The position numbers were made by a program, and so were the translations under genes. Source: Trichostrongylus colubriformis (Eukaryota > Nematoda > Chromadorea > Rhabditida > Trichostrongylidae). From it: a DNA stretch of 64,000 nucleotides. This document shows positions 47,494 to 59,400 of this stretch, one piece after another; the first letter of the stretch is position 1, and each line of letters begins with the position of its first letter. Where the stretch lies: contig OZ022258.1 of assembly GCA_963978905.1 (NCBI GenBank), forward strand, positions 57,954,591 through 58,018,590, given 5' to 3'. The notes under the pieces are model-generated. The model was not told the origin of the DNA. It worked only from the letters and a program-made list of their open reading frames with translations, and ran no database searches.

Positions 47494-50400
47494 CTATAAA
47501 GGATTTTTCAGCGAACTTCACAATGATAAAACAGTGAGAGAAATACCGTCAGCAGCAATGCTGGAAGGAACACGATCCCGTGTAGAAGTCCGAGACCGAT
47601 GACTAGATAAACGGTTTTCGTAAACACATATACCATATAGGAGTCAGTAAGCAAAAGAGGGGAGATGCAGAGAATCGTTGAACAGCCTGCCTGTATCATC
47701 GGCCATCCAATCGACCTGAAAAACAACGTGAGCCTGAAATCAGCTTAACGATTACCTTGCCCACTGCATTATTTAGGCCGACACGATCGATATGCATTTC
47801 GGTAAATCAGCCCAAAATGCTCAAAGGAATCTTCCACGGGAAAATCAGTTTCTTTGTTATCCTTGTATACATGTAGTATCTGCCAAATGAGGGCCGCATG
47901 CAAAGTGAGAATCCGGCTAAGATACAGCTCCCCAAATTCTTGAGCGGGTGGGCGGGGCCTCCAAGTGAAAGCCCCCTTTCGTCGTCCACCGCGGTTGGGA
48001 ACGGAGAGTGGGACTGCTTACGTAACTTTCTGTTCCTAGAATGCGTCTCCGGCCGTGGCGGACGACGGGGTGGGCACTTGCACGGAGGCCCCACCCTCTT
48101 GGCCAAGACTTTGTGGCGCTGTATTTTAGCCGGATTCACATTTCACGTGAAACTTTGCATACGGCCTACGTTAGGCAAATACAACATAAATACATGGGTG
48201 ACGTAAAAGTTCATTTTTCCATAGACGATTACTTTAAAGACACAACCAGGTGCAGTTTGGTTGAACTTGTCAAAGTAAGCGGACTAGAAGGCGAAAGGCT
48301 GGACTTGACTGGCATTGCCCCATCCCTGCGGTTATGCAGTGGAAGACAAGACACGTCTGCGAAGTGAAACAATGACGAGGAGAGCTCGATTCTCAGGTTT
48401 TCGCCATTATGAACCCATTCTCCCCCACTGGGTTATCACTCAGCATCTCTCATAAGCAATCGACCGAATAATTCCTACGAGTTTATTTGAAAACGCGATA
48501 CTTTCATATTTTTTCCATAGCCGCCACGCTTGAAACTCAAGCTTCTATCGCACATTTTCTTGATTTCTCCCCAGAAAATCGGTCAAGTTGACTGAATATC
48601 AAAACTAAAAAATATCCGCATAGTATAATCCGAACAAGTACCAGTCTTTCGAAAAACGAGCGTCACTCTCAACAATATTTCAGACCGAAAATTTGAAGAA
48701 ATATAATCCGAACATAGAAGATTACGGGTATATTTGCGAGAATCTATAGTTTTATTATGCTGCTCGCAATTTATTACAAAATGCACGACCCAACCTCCTT
48801 CACTCGCTCTCGAGCCTGATAGCCTCGTGAGCTCCCGCCCACGGGTGAGCACGTTACGTACTGCGCACGATAGCGACACACACAGATTCAACTGGACCTA
48901 GCGGATACGTCAGCGACGGAGCGCGCCGGAGAACGCGGCTGCCATGGAGGAAGACGAGGAGTTTAGAGCCCCTCCCCCTCCATCTGAGCCTAGAGTTGGA
49001 AAGAATTTTTTGCTACAACGAGCCCTAATACCAAAAATTTCGCACAACCCACATTAAAGCATAGTAACTAATCGGAAAGCTGGAGCAAATAAACGACTAA
49101 CCTCAGGGCATCCGCCAGTCGTTCATCTGTTGTCCAGGAGGCTGGATTTCGATAAAAATGATAACTAATATGAGCTGGAAAGAGTACTTGATCAGAATAC
49201 GAATTATCTTGTTAAGAATGAGGCGTCATCAAGTGAGGCCAGGGCGCACTCAGCGAAATAAAACACTAGTCTGCAGGAATAACCAGTGCAAAAACGTGGC
49301 CTTTATGAGATTTTGCTGAATGGGCTTGGCCTACGATCAGTGACTGCTCTTATTGATAGGTTGTTAATTCGGGGCGGGTGGGAGAGAGGACAATTGGGTG
49401 TATGGGGGCAGGGCTGACAACCTCAGAGTGACGCCCAAGTGAAGTAGGTTAGGCGGGGTCCATACTTTGCGTCGGCAGGGCGTGGTTGCGTTTCAGGGGT
49501 AGCGAGGCACAGTGGTACGGCGGAAGCGCAGAGACGACGCATGTAAGGAGACAGGGTGGCACAGGTGGAGACGCAGAGACACACACCCACGCCCTGCCAC
49601 CCGCAAAATATTTACGCGCTTTTATGAAGTAGAAAGAGAGATACCAGTAAAGTCGACGGAGAAGCCTATACTCATCAATGTAGTGCACATCGAGATCGGA
49701 TCCAGGTTCACGTTCCACAGTGAAAGCAGACCGAATACGCCGACATTTATGGATACCATGGCGATTGAACTAAAAACAACCACTTCCGCTTCAGCAAACA
49801 AATAACGAACCGAGATGAAGGAAACACAAACGTGAGAAGATATGTGAACAAGTGATAATGCATGTATTTGTTTTCCTTAAATTGAGATGACTGAACTGAT
49901 AAACAACGAGTCGAAAACGAGACAACTCTCTTAGAATACCTTGATATAATTGAACTGGCATGTGGAATCATCAGAAAGCAAGCTAAATCCATAGTAATTG
50001 CAGCGACGATCACGGTCGAAAAAGTGTTGCTAGCGATCGAATCCAATTGGTCAACGTAGAATGAATACATCTTAAAGTGATAGAATTGAAAACCGGGACA
50101 TAAAATATTACACTTGAAACCTGAAATATGGTGACGTTGAATTGCTCGTTACGCTTCGCGACGGCTCTCCAAGAATGCTGTAAACGGGCTCTCGTGTTCC
50201 AACTCGCATCCTCACCCATGGCTGCAGCTGTCGCAAACATAAATCTTAATAGAGTTTTATTACAACGACGAATTCATTTCAGTTCAGATTTCAACAGTGT
50301 ATCACACTGCAACCCAAGCAATTACTGATGGAAACAAGAATTTAAAAAAAACATTTCATATACTCTCCTAATTTGACTTCAAACGAGGAGTTAAGTATTC

Positions 50401-53400
50401 GAATTTTATAGAGAAAAACCCCAAAAAATCACCTATTCACTCCAACGACAGCCCCAGTCATGTTACGCTTCAACTGCACCATGTCACTCCACCTCGATCC
50501 GCCGTTCTCCGTGTCCTAAAAGTTAGGCTTTGAGCAAAACACAAGCTCTCCACCTTCTCCACCAAACAAGTGACGCAGAAATTGACCTCAGTCAATGAAA
50601 AACCGACTTTGCGCCGCAAAAAGCCGCACCTGAAGCCATGTATCAAGCAACGCATAGAATCCTTCTTTCGTGTGATAAAGAGCCGACTGGTACAAAAACG
50701 AACGTAACCAGAAAGATGTTGAGTTCTTCCCCATCGAATATCGCAAGCTTTCGAATTCACTAGCCAAACCCAGCATACGTCGTTGATTATCTTCCAGCGA
50801 CAGATCAGGAGGATTATTCACAAAAACCAAAACCTGAACAGAACGTAAACGATCATGGGACAAAGTATTTCAAAGAGTCCCTCAACCACGTCGATATGCA
50901 TATGCTCCCTTGTGTCCATAGTGGACCAAAACATGTCAAGAATTTACAGGAAGCTCCCAATTTCCAACCGTTCTCCGAAATTGCGCTGATTTTATTAAAC
51001 ATAAAAGTCAGGCCTGCAGGCAACTTTCAAGCTAAGCTTACAGGCAGCGTATCCCCAGTCATGACCCACTATCATCTTCCTCTTCACTACATGTACATAT
51101 AGTATGTCTAAAGTGGGACCTAATAAAATAAGAGAAAACACTCTACATTAGATTTTCGTAAACTGCGTCCCTTGATTCTTGAAATTACAGTTTTCTCGCG
51201 ACATCACTTATTTTTGTTACCGCTATTTGACTCGGTGCTATTAAGACGAAAGTTCGCGTCGAGGCGTGTGGCGTGACGTAAAAATGAAATGCGCGCAAGC
51301 TGGAAACGCAATATTTGATGTATCTCAAAGTTGAAGTGTCCTTCCCCTCATTCCAAGTCTTGGATTGTAGCTTCAAGCACCACAATAGCACCCCTAGCTC
51401 GCATGCATCACGATGTCAGCGAGTTTCACGTTTGAGGTAATAAAGCCAACCCTCTTCGATGAGGCAATAATCCATCTGAGTGTTGAAGTAGAAATTTCTT
51501 TACCAAGGCATTCTTCATAAAATAGAAAACCTTACAAGTTGTCCTTCCTTCCATAGGAAATTCTCGTAAATGTAGGCAACATTGTGCAGCGGGCTGTCTT
51601 TCATTATCAGGTTCGTAGTATCCATGCGGATTTCCATTTTCAAGCAGCCGTAAATTGATGCTGACCAATAAAATATGAGAACCAGCAGAAGCAATAAGCG
51701 AGTCTAAAACGTGGAATTACGACAGAGCACAGCCTAAGCCGCGGTCATACTTTACGTGTCTGCGTGAGTTGACGCCGGCACAGGCGTCAAACTCACGCAA
51801 CCATTTGCGCGCCGCCGACGACGGCGTCTATAGATAATGCGCAGCGTTTTCTAAATTCTTGACCCAATCACACCACAGTATGGTGACTGTGGCCGCTTCG
51901 AACCTTGGTACTGTGCCAATATACGAAGCGGCCACGATCACCATACTGTAGTGTGATTGGGTCAAGAATTTCGAAAATGCTGCGCATCATCTATTGATGC
52001 CGTCGTCTGCGGCTGACAAAACGGTTGCGTCAGTTTGACAACGGTACCGGCGTCAACTAACGCAGACACGTAAAATATGACCGCGGCCTCAGAAAATCGT
52101 TTGAGGAGATACAGTAAGGCCGCTTTCATACTTTGCGCACCGACGCCGTCACGCGCGTGACGGCGTCAAATCAACGCAGATGACGGCGTCGATTTGACGC
52201 CGTCACGCGCGTGACGGCGTCGGTGCGCAAAGTATGAAAGCGGCTTAAGGGATGGAAGGTGAACAGAAAAAAGATGAATTGTGAGAGCTCGTATAGAGAA
52301 TTTCACAGATAGTTACTCCCACCCCCGAAACCAGTGCACTTCTAAAGAAACTAATCATCAGAAGGCGTTGTATAATTGGGTCCAATGCAATTTGAAAGAT
52401 AAAAAACAAACGATGGGAGTAATTCACTCACTATTTTCATTTTGAGCACCCTACAATATTTAGCCACAATACCATTCGGATCGGCTGGATGCACTGACCT
52501 CAACGACAGTGTCGCAGTTACCTTAACAAAGAGCATTAACTTTACCCACCACAAGACTCGGCCGCCGTTCAAACAAATTCCTGAAAGTATTTTCCAGCAT
52601 GATTTATCTATTCGTTTCTTCACATTGCAAGTACAGAAATCAAGTGCATATTTAGCTGGGCTTCCCTTTGCGGTGAGTCCTGAAGACATGACTGCGGCTG
52701 TGACATTGTCAGAGTCCCTTCCACACACTGCGTGCCTGCCGCCTTCAGCACCACAAAACATATATAAATGCAACGACTACGTAAATGACGTCGCGCACAT
52801 ACTCGGCGACGCGACCGCTGTCAAGTATGAATGGGGCCTAATCGTATACGCGCATACACACTTTACATACATAAATGTAAACGCAAATGAGTATGCGTAC
52901 ACATGTCAGTATCGCACAGAAACGCCATAATTGCGCTTGGTCCGTTGTCATATATGCGACCGATGTAAGCAAGCGCTGTTTTCTCATGCGAGTTAGAATT
53001 AATTACGTCGGCAGTATGGGACGAACATAAATGAAAAGTTGAAATAGGCAATCAGTTTTGAAGTTACCACAAATGATGTGTGGCATCTATAGTGTTCAGT
53101 TCAATCATATTTATTTCTATACCAAAACAGCTCAAAAGCGGAAGCGTGAGATGGTGACGAACCGCGCAGCGTTTGCCTGCGGCGAAAGGTTTTCAGAAAT
53201 ATTTTATAACTCTATCCCAAAGCATCAAATAACCTCTTCTTTCATTCCTTCTCACTGATCATCAAAGGACGTGGACGGAAAAATGACTTTTTGTGTTATC
53301 GACATATTTATATTGTACTTGCTTAATAAGGGCCACATGCATGGTTTCACGTGAAAACTGAGAATCCGGCTAAGATAATGCTCCCTAAAATGTCGAAAGT

Positions 53401-56400
53401 GAGGGGCGGGACTTCAGGGTAAGTGTCCGACGGATGACGGGGCGGGTATTTACTATGAGGCCCCGCGCTCCTCCCGTCCGCCACTTTTAGGAGCTGTGTC
53501 CCAGCCGGATTCCCACCTTTTCGGTTGAAACACCGCATGCAGCCCTTATTGAGTAAAACAATATAAATATCTGATGACAGAGAAACTCATTTTTCCGTGC
53601 ACGATTCCTTCAGATTCTGAGTGACTCTCACAACAGCTTTTGAATGTCAACATACTTGTGTTAGATAGAACTTTACAAAACACAAACTTCATTCCCCTTT
53701 TTATTATCAAATCACATGACTGTTAACAGCAGCTGAAGAAGGGTAATATATTAGCTTCTGGAGAAAACCCCAGTTTTGAGTTGGCTGTGGTTTGGAAATC
53801 GTCGCGCCAGCTGTCGCTTGTTGCCGCACGTGACGCGATCTCAGGGGGTGACGACATGATCGCCCGTTTCTCGAGCGCCAGACCTTGAGGCCGCCGTCAG
53901 ACTTTGCGATTTTGCATTTAGCAACTGCGACGTCGCACTTCCTCACGCGATGCTGTGACCTTGAAATCTTGCATTAACACAACTTCGTGTGCGGAGTGGT
54001 GACACCGCAAAATCGTAAAATCGTGGAGTCTTACAGCTGCTTGAAGTTTGCATTCAATGTGTTTTAGTGCATTCTAACTACTGGTATTCGTCTGAGTTTG
54101 AAATCTTTCACGAAACAAAGGAAAACGTTTACAATATCATCCCCCCGTCCGACACCGAAGCTTTTGCCCATAACTTTGCATCCTTGTAGTAGCTTTCGCA
54201 TCGCGAGCTGCGGCGATAAACAGTTATCAAAAATCAAAAATATCAAAAACTCACAATATCCTTCGAGCTCGCCACTTCTTTAATGGGAGGTTTCTCTGAC
54301 CCAGCTATCCGCATTTCTTCATAAACAAGTGCTGCCACAAAGAAGGTGAGCTGAAGAGAAGCAATCAGAATAGTAAACTGCTAACGGAACCGCAACCGTG
54401 AAGGAAGTAAACTGATAAAATAAGATCGCATTTAGCACCTTTGAGGCCACCTACTTTCAACAAAATCACGCTGCTCAGAAACACATTGGATTCATAAACC
54501 TACATACCTGATACACAAAATCGACAGCAAGTCCTACACACGTGTAGAGGCAGAAAATAGAAATTGCAGGTGTGGGAGTCAAAATACCGATCGCAAATGA
54601 AAGGATATTCGTCAGTGACGTTACTGTTATGGATGGCCCAGCTTCTTCCATTGTTTCCGCTGCAAAAATTCAACGAAATTCAAAGAACCAGTATGTGAAC
54701 GCAAAAAAGCTATCAGTGGCAGTAAGGCACAAAAAAAAAGAAAATAAAAAAATAAATAATGAAACAGCTCACCAATCTGATCTTCTAGTGACATTTTCTT
54801 GTTCGTTTTACGCATGGCGTGAATAATAATGAAAACGTCGTCCGATCCAACGCCAATAATTAGAAATGGCATTACAAGAGTGATCGAGTTGAAAGGAAAT
54901 CCGAAGAGAAACAGCAAACAATATCTAAAAAGATTGATATCACCTATACATAAATCCTTGTTGTATGTATCAAGTACTTATGCACCAAGGGTGTCACATG
55001 CACTTTTGATAACAAAAGACAGATGATTGGTAGAAATATTGTCAAAGATGGTTGGCAGAAAGAGTGTCAACATATGCTGTTCCAGGAATAACGCACCATT
55101 ATCAATGTGTGGATACCAACCATTACAATAATGGTACCTCAACAAGCCACAGCAAGTGTTGATTCCTGATAGCGATCCAATTGGCTCGTTTCCATTGGCG
55201 ATTCAGTGATTTTTGGCTGTATGCTACTCCGGCGGAGAAAAAGGGTGTGCCTACATGTCCCTCTCGGACTCCAACCGAAGCAACTGATCATCTACAGGGT
55301 GGGGCAAAATTACGGAAACTAGATTGATGCTACCCAAAAACCTTATTTCAGCTCGAACAAAAACGTAATCATAACCGATTTACTCTCCAGAAAAAACTGA
55401 ACAAACAGTACTACTATTTTTTGAAACCATCTCCATTTACTTCGATACAGGCTCGAAGACGCTCCGAAAACGCGTTGACCGTGGCGAGGAGATAACCTTC
55501 GTCCAAGTCATCCCATGCTTTCTCCAGTGCTGCCTTCGAGTAATTAAGGCCGGGATGGCGTTTTGAGCATGCCTTATGCTCGAGGACACTCAATACGGAG
55601 AATCGAGTGGGTTGAGGTCCGGTGAATTGGGAGACCATTCATCAAAGGCAATGAAATCTAGGAAAATTTCCTGCAGCGTTGGTTTCTGTTCCTTCTGCTG
55701 TCGGCAGAAAGAAACTGTCCTTCTCCTTGCTTGTGTGCCTTGTTTCCAAGTGATCTTTCACAATCCTGCACATCTGTCACGTGGAAATCGACATTTCGTC
55801 TGCCATCTTCCGAAGCGACCACACTGGCTTCAAACGCAGACGATCACGCACTCTCTTGATGTCCGCCCTGATCGTGACAGAAGTCGGTCTTCCACGTCCT
55901 GGTCGCTCGGGAAGGTTTCCTAGTTCTGTGAACCTCGCGATTGTTCTTGATACAAAACTTCTTCATACCTTCAGACGACGGGAGATGTCAATCGCTCGGA
56001 GTCCTTGATGGTGCAGGTAGATGATAGAATTCCGGTGAGGGGATGGCCTCGTCATTTTGAACCGAAGATGAAATTTTTTGTGCTAGTTAGTAGAGAGGGT
56101 TGCACTGAATCGATTAAGAACAAGCAAGAGCCTTCCGAATGGGGAAAGCGCCTCAGGGGTCAAAGTTCCCGCGCCCGCGCCTTGTTTCCGTAATTTTGCC
56201 CCACCCTGTAGAGCAGCAGATTTTTTTCAAGATTGCAAAAAATCACCTTCAGGGATACATCAAATGACCCAGGCCCGGGGTCTACCAGATGCTTCGATGG
56301 TTCCGTTTGAAATAACGAAAACAAACAACAGCAGAGGAATATAATCAATGAGGGGTTAATTCAAAAGTTACCGTCTTCATAAAAGCCAGGAATCGATAAA

Positions 56401-59400
56401 TATCGCAAGTATAACATTAAGCCAATTGCATGATTGAATACCATTAAAAACAACTCACGTCGTTCCTACAGCCATGAATGGTCCAGCGATTCCAAGGAAA
56501 GCCATAAACATCGAATGAACGAATGGAAAGTGCTCGCGATAATTCGTGATCAGTATGAAACAATACACTAGTATAACTGAGATGACGAAGTATGGCATGC
56601 AATTCATTCCATTGGTACGCACCTGAATTACCCTTTTTCATTTCAGTCATGGAAAACGACTTCTGCTCTGATGAAACTACAACAGAAGGAGCGCGTTGAT
56701 AGAATAAGTCATAAAGCCTCTTACCTCTCTAGCGATTAAAGCATCGCTGTTGCAACTGATGTTAAGCACGGGATGTTGAAAATGTTCCACATAATCGAAC
56801 ATACGATTCTCCCATCTGAACGACAAAAGTCTTACAGAATAAAAAGGTGTGGACCGAGTGGTAAATCAAAGATCATCCAACTCATGTGCATTTTGAATAA
56901 TTTTGCTGGGAACCGTTTGGTGCAGCTGAATGTGGTTCACAGGTTTATCTTAAGTAACTCAAAATCGGCGACGCCAGCACTGATGCTTCGTACGGAAGCA
57001 GCTTGATGCCCGGAGAAAAAGATAAGATGAATGTCGAATTCCTTTGACGCTCTCTCTCTCACGCAACCCTGGCGCCTTAACAAACCTCGAATTGACAGCG
57101 ATGACACTATCTGCATTCAAATGAATAAGACCACTTCCCCAAAAAAAGCAGGAAGCCAGGTACCCGAATGTAGAAAGAGGTGTTTATAGCTCTTTGTTTT
57201 CGTAGAGGAGCACCTGCTCGTGCTTTTGCTGAATGCCATTTCATTCGACTCCCATAATTAGGACCCATTAGTTGGATGCACCCCATTAGGACAGAAGTTC
57301 GCGTCGCGGCGTCATGCGTGCGACGCTATGGGTACGAGCTGGGAGCGCTGTATCAGACTGATCCTTGAGCGATGACGATGCCCCTCGCTTTATTTGAGGA
57401 GCAGCCACTTTAAGGCCCAACTAATGCCAGTTGAGCAGGGTTGAAACACTGGGCCTATCACGATGAAGCAACCGACTCATCTCTCCGCAACTCTATACCT
57501 AATTAAGTAACCTTACTAGAATTTGTTTTCAGAATTTGTCTTACTGGGGAAAACACATAGTTTCCATAGTTCCACTCTTAGCCCGATGAACCGCATCTAC
57601 AGTCCAATTCGGAGCGCCTGACAGGGCGTGGCCTACGAACTTGGGTGAGAGTGTATCAAACTCTCTCACTGCGCCACGCACTCTCACTCTCGCCACTCAC
57701 CCGTGTCCGTAGGCCACGCCCTGTCAGGAGACTGAAATGGAGAATATGACACCAGCTGGCGGGCGCACACTACTGCGCGCGATTCATGACGATGTTGTGC
57801 AAAATGGGTTTGATCGGCACGACCACAGTTGTGTATGGAGTTGAATGGGAATTCCCTTTCCTCTGCTTCCAGCTGAGCTAAGTATTTGGATAAAAGCAGA
57901 GAGGATGGCGTGATAAGAAAGCTTTTCAGCGTTATTATACTTCAGTCGCTTTGCATCAAACCCGCTTGGCACGTCATCGACACGAATCGCGAACAGCAGT
58001 GTGCGCGACCCAGCTGGTTTAGGTCATCATTGGGAGTTGGAGTAGATTAGGAATCGATAGTTTTGTATTCAATTGCATCGATTGGTAACAATTCGTACAC
58101 TTGCTGAGCATTTAGTTCCTACACGTTGATGGTAGACCATATCCCGATTATCGCCGTTTATCATTTTCGTGAACATGTTTCACTATTTTTTTTTCATAGT
58201 CTAGCGGTCGATACTCGGTGTTGCGGCCAGTATCGCATTCCCAATGAAACGTTTGCTTTGCTATCACAAATATAGGTGTACCAGCTGGCGGGCGCACACT
58301 ACTGCGCGCGATTCTAGCGATGTTGTGCAGAATATGTTTGATCGGCAGACCACAGTTGTGTATGCCGTTATGCCCTTTCCTCTCCCTTCAGTTGACTATT
58401 TATTTGGATAAAAGCAGAGAAGATGGCGTGATAAAAAAGCATTTTATACTTCAGTCGCTTTGCACCGTACCCATTTTGCACGTCATCGACACGAATCGCG
58501 CGCAGTAGTGCGCGCGAGCCAACTTGTTTAGGTCATCATTGGAAAATTGAATAGTTTAGACATTGATAGTTTTGTATTCGATTGCATCGACTGGTAACAA
58601 TTTGTTCACTTGCTGAGCATCTATTCCCTACAGATTGATGGCAGATCCATACCCCGATTATCGATGTTTATAGTTTTTGTAAACATGCTTCATTACTTGG
58701 AATTTTACATAGTGTAGCGGTCGATACCCAGTGTTGCTGCCAGTACCGAAGTAGAAAATGATTCTGAGTGAAACGCTTGCTCTGCTATCACAAATATAGG
58801 TTGTATCATGATTAACAATTTAGATCGCAGTATCGAGAGATATGCAACATTTTTTGGAACGCTAGGCAATCCAGCGGTCGATACATCGCCCAGTGATGTC
58901 AGACCATAAAATATATTCACCTAATGACACTGAGCATCAGACGCTTTTGCTGAAGCGGTCGTATAGTAGAAGCAAGCGATGTAAAAGATTTCGTCCCATC
59001 CAAGTCCTAACGGTTCCTATCAGCCACCGTAAGCCGTCTTCACTGAGGCTCCTGTACCCAACAGTACCACTTAGGTCCATGTACCCTACAATACCTGCGA
59101 ATGTGAACATCCCATTGTTAGCCAACAAAGCGTACCGGCCTTGACGACATTTGCCCCCCGACGCTCCTTCTCGAATCTTATCAACCGGTATCAAATTTGG
59201 ATCACTCACCATTGATGTTCCCCTATGAATGTCAGCGCTCTTGGATTGACGCAAAACGCGAAACGAATTTGACGACGTTTGCCATTTCGCGCTCCTTATC
59301 GTATCTTATCAATCATTATCAAGTTGGCTAACCCACTATTTATGTCCCCGCCCTATCCCGCAAAACACCTATGAGTGTCAGCGATGTAGGATCAACGCGA

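Noticed and set aside
56444..56660. Alternative PTR splicing through the frame with SMTEMKKGNSG
   Set aside because: That frame does not continue into the conserved helix. The acceptor ggtaattcag at 56623 gives a phase-matched join from ...ALIARE to VRTNGMNCMPYF, as expected for the family.
57600..57743. Transcription terminator hairpin
   Set aside because: The hairpin is a TA-flanked MITE with a second copy at 22707; bacterial-type terminators do not apply here.
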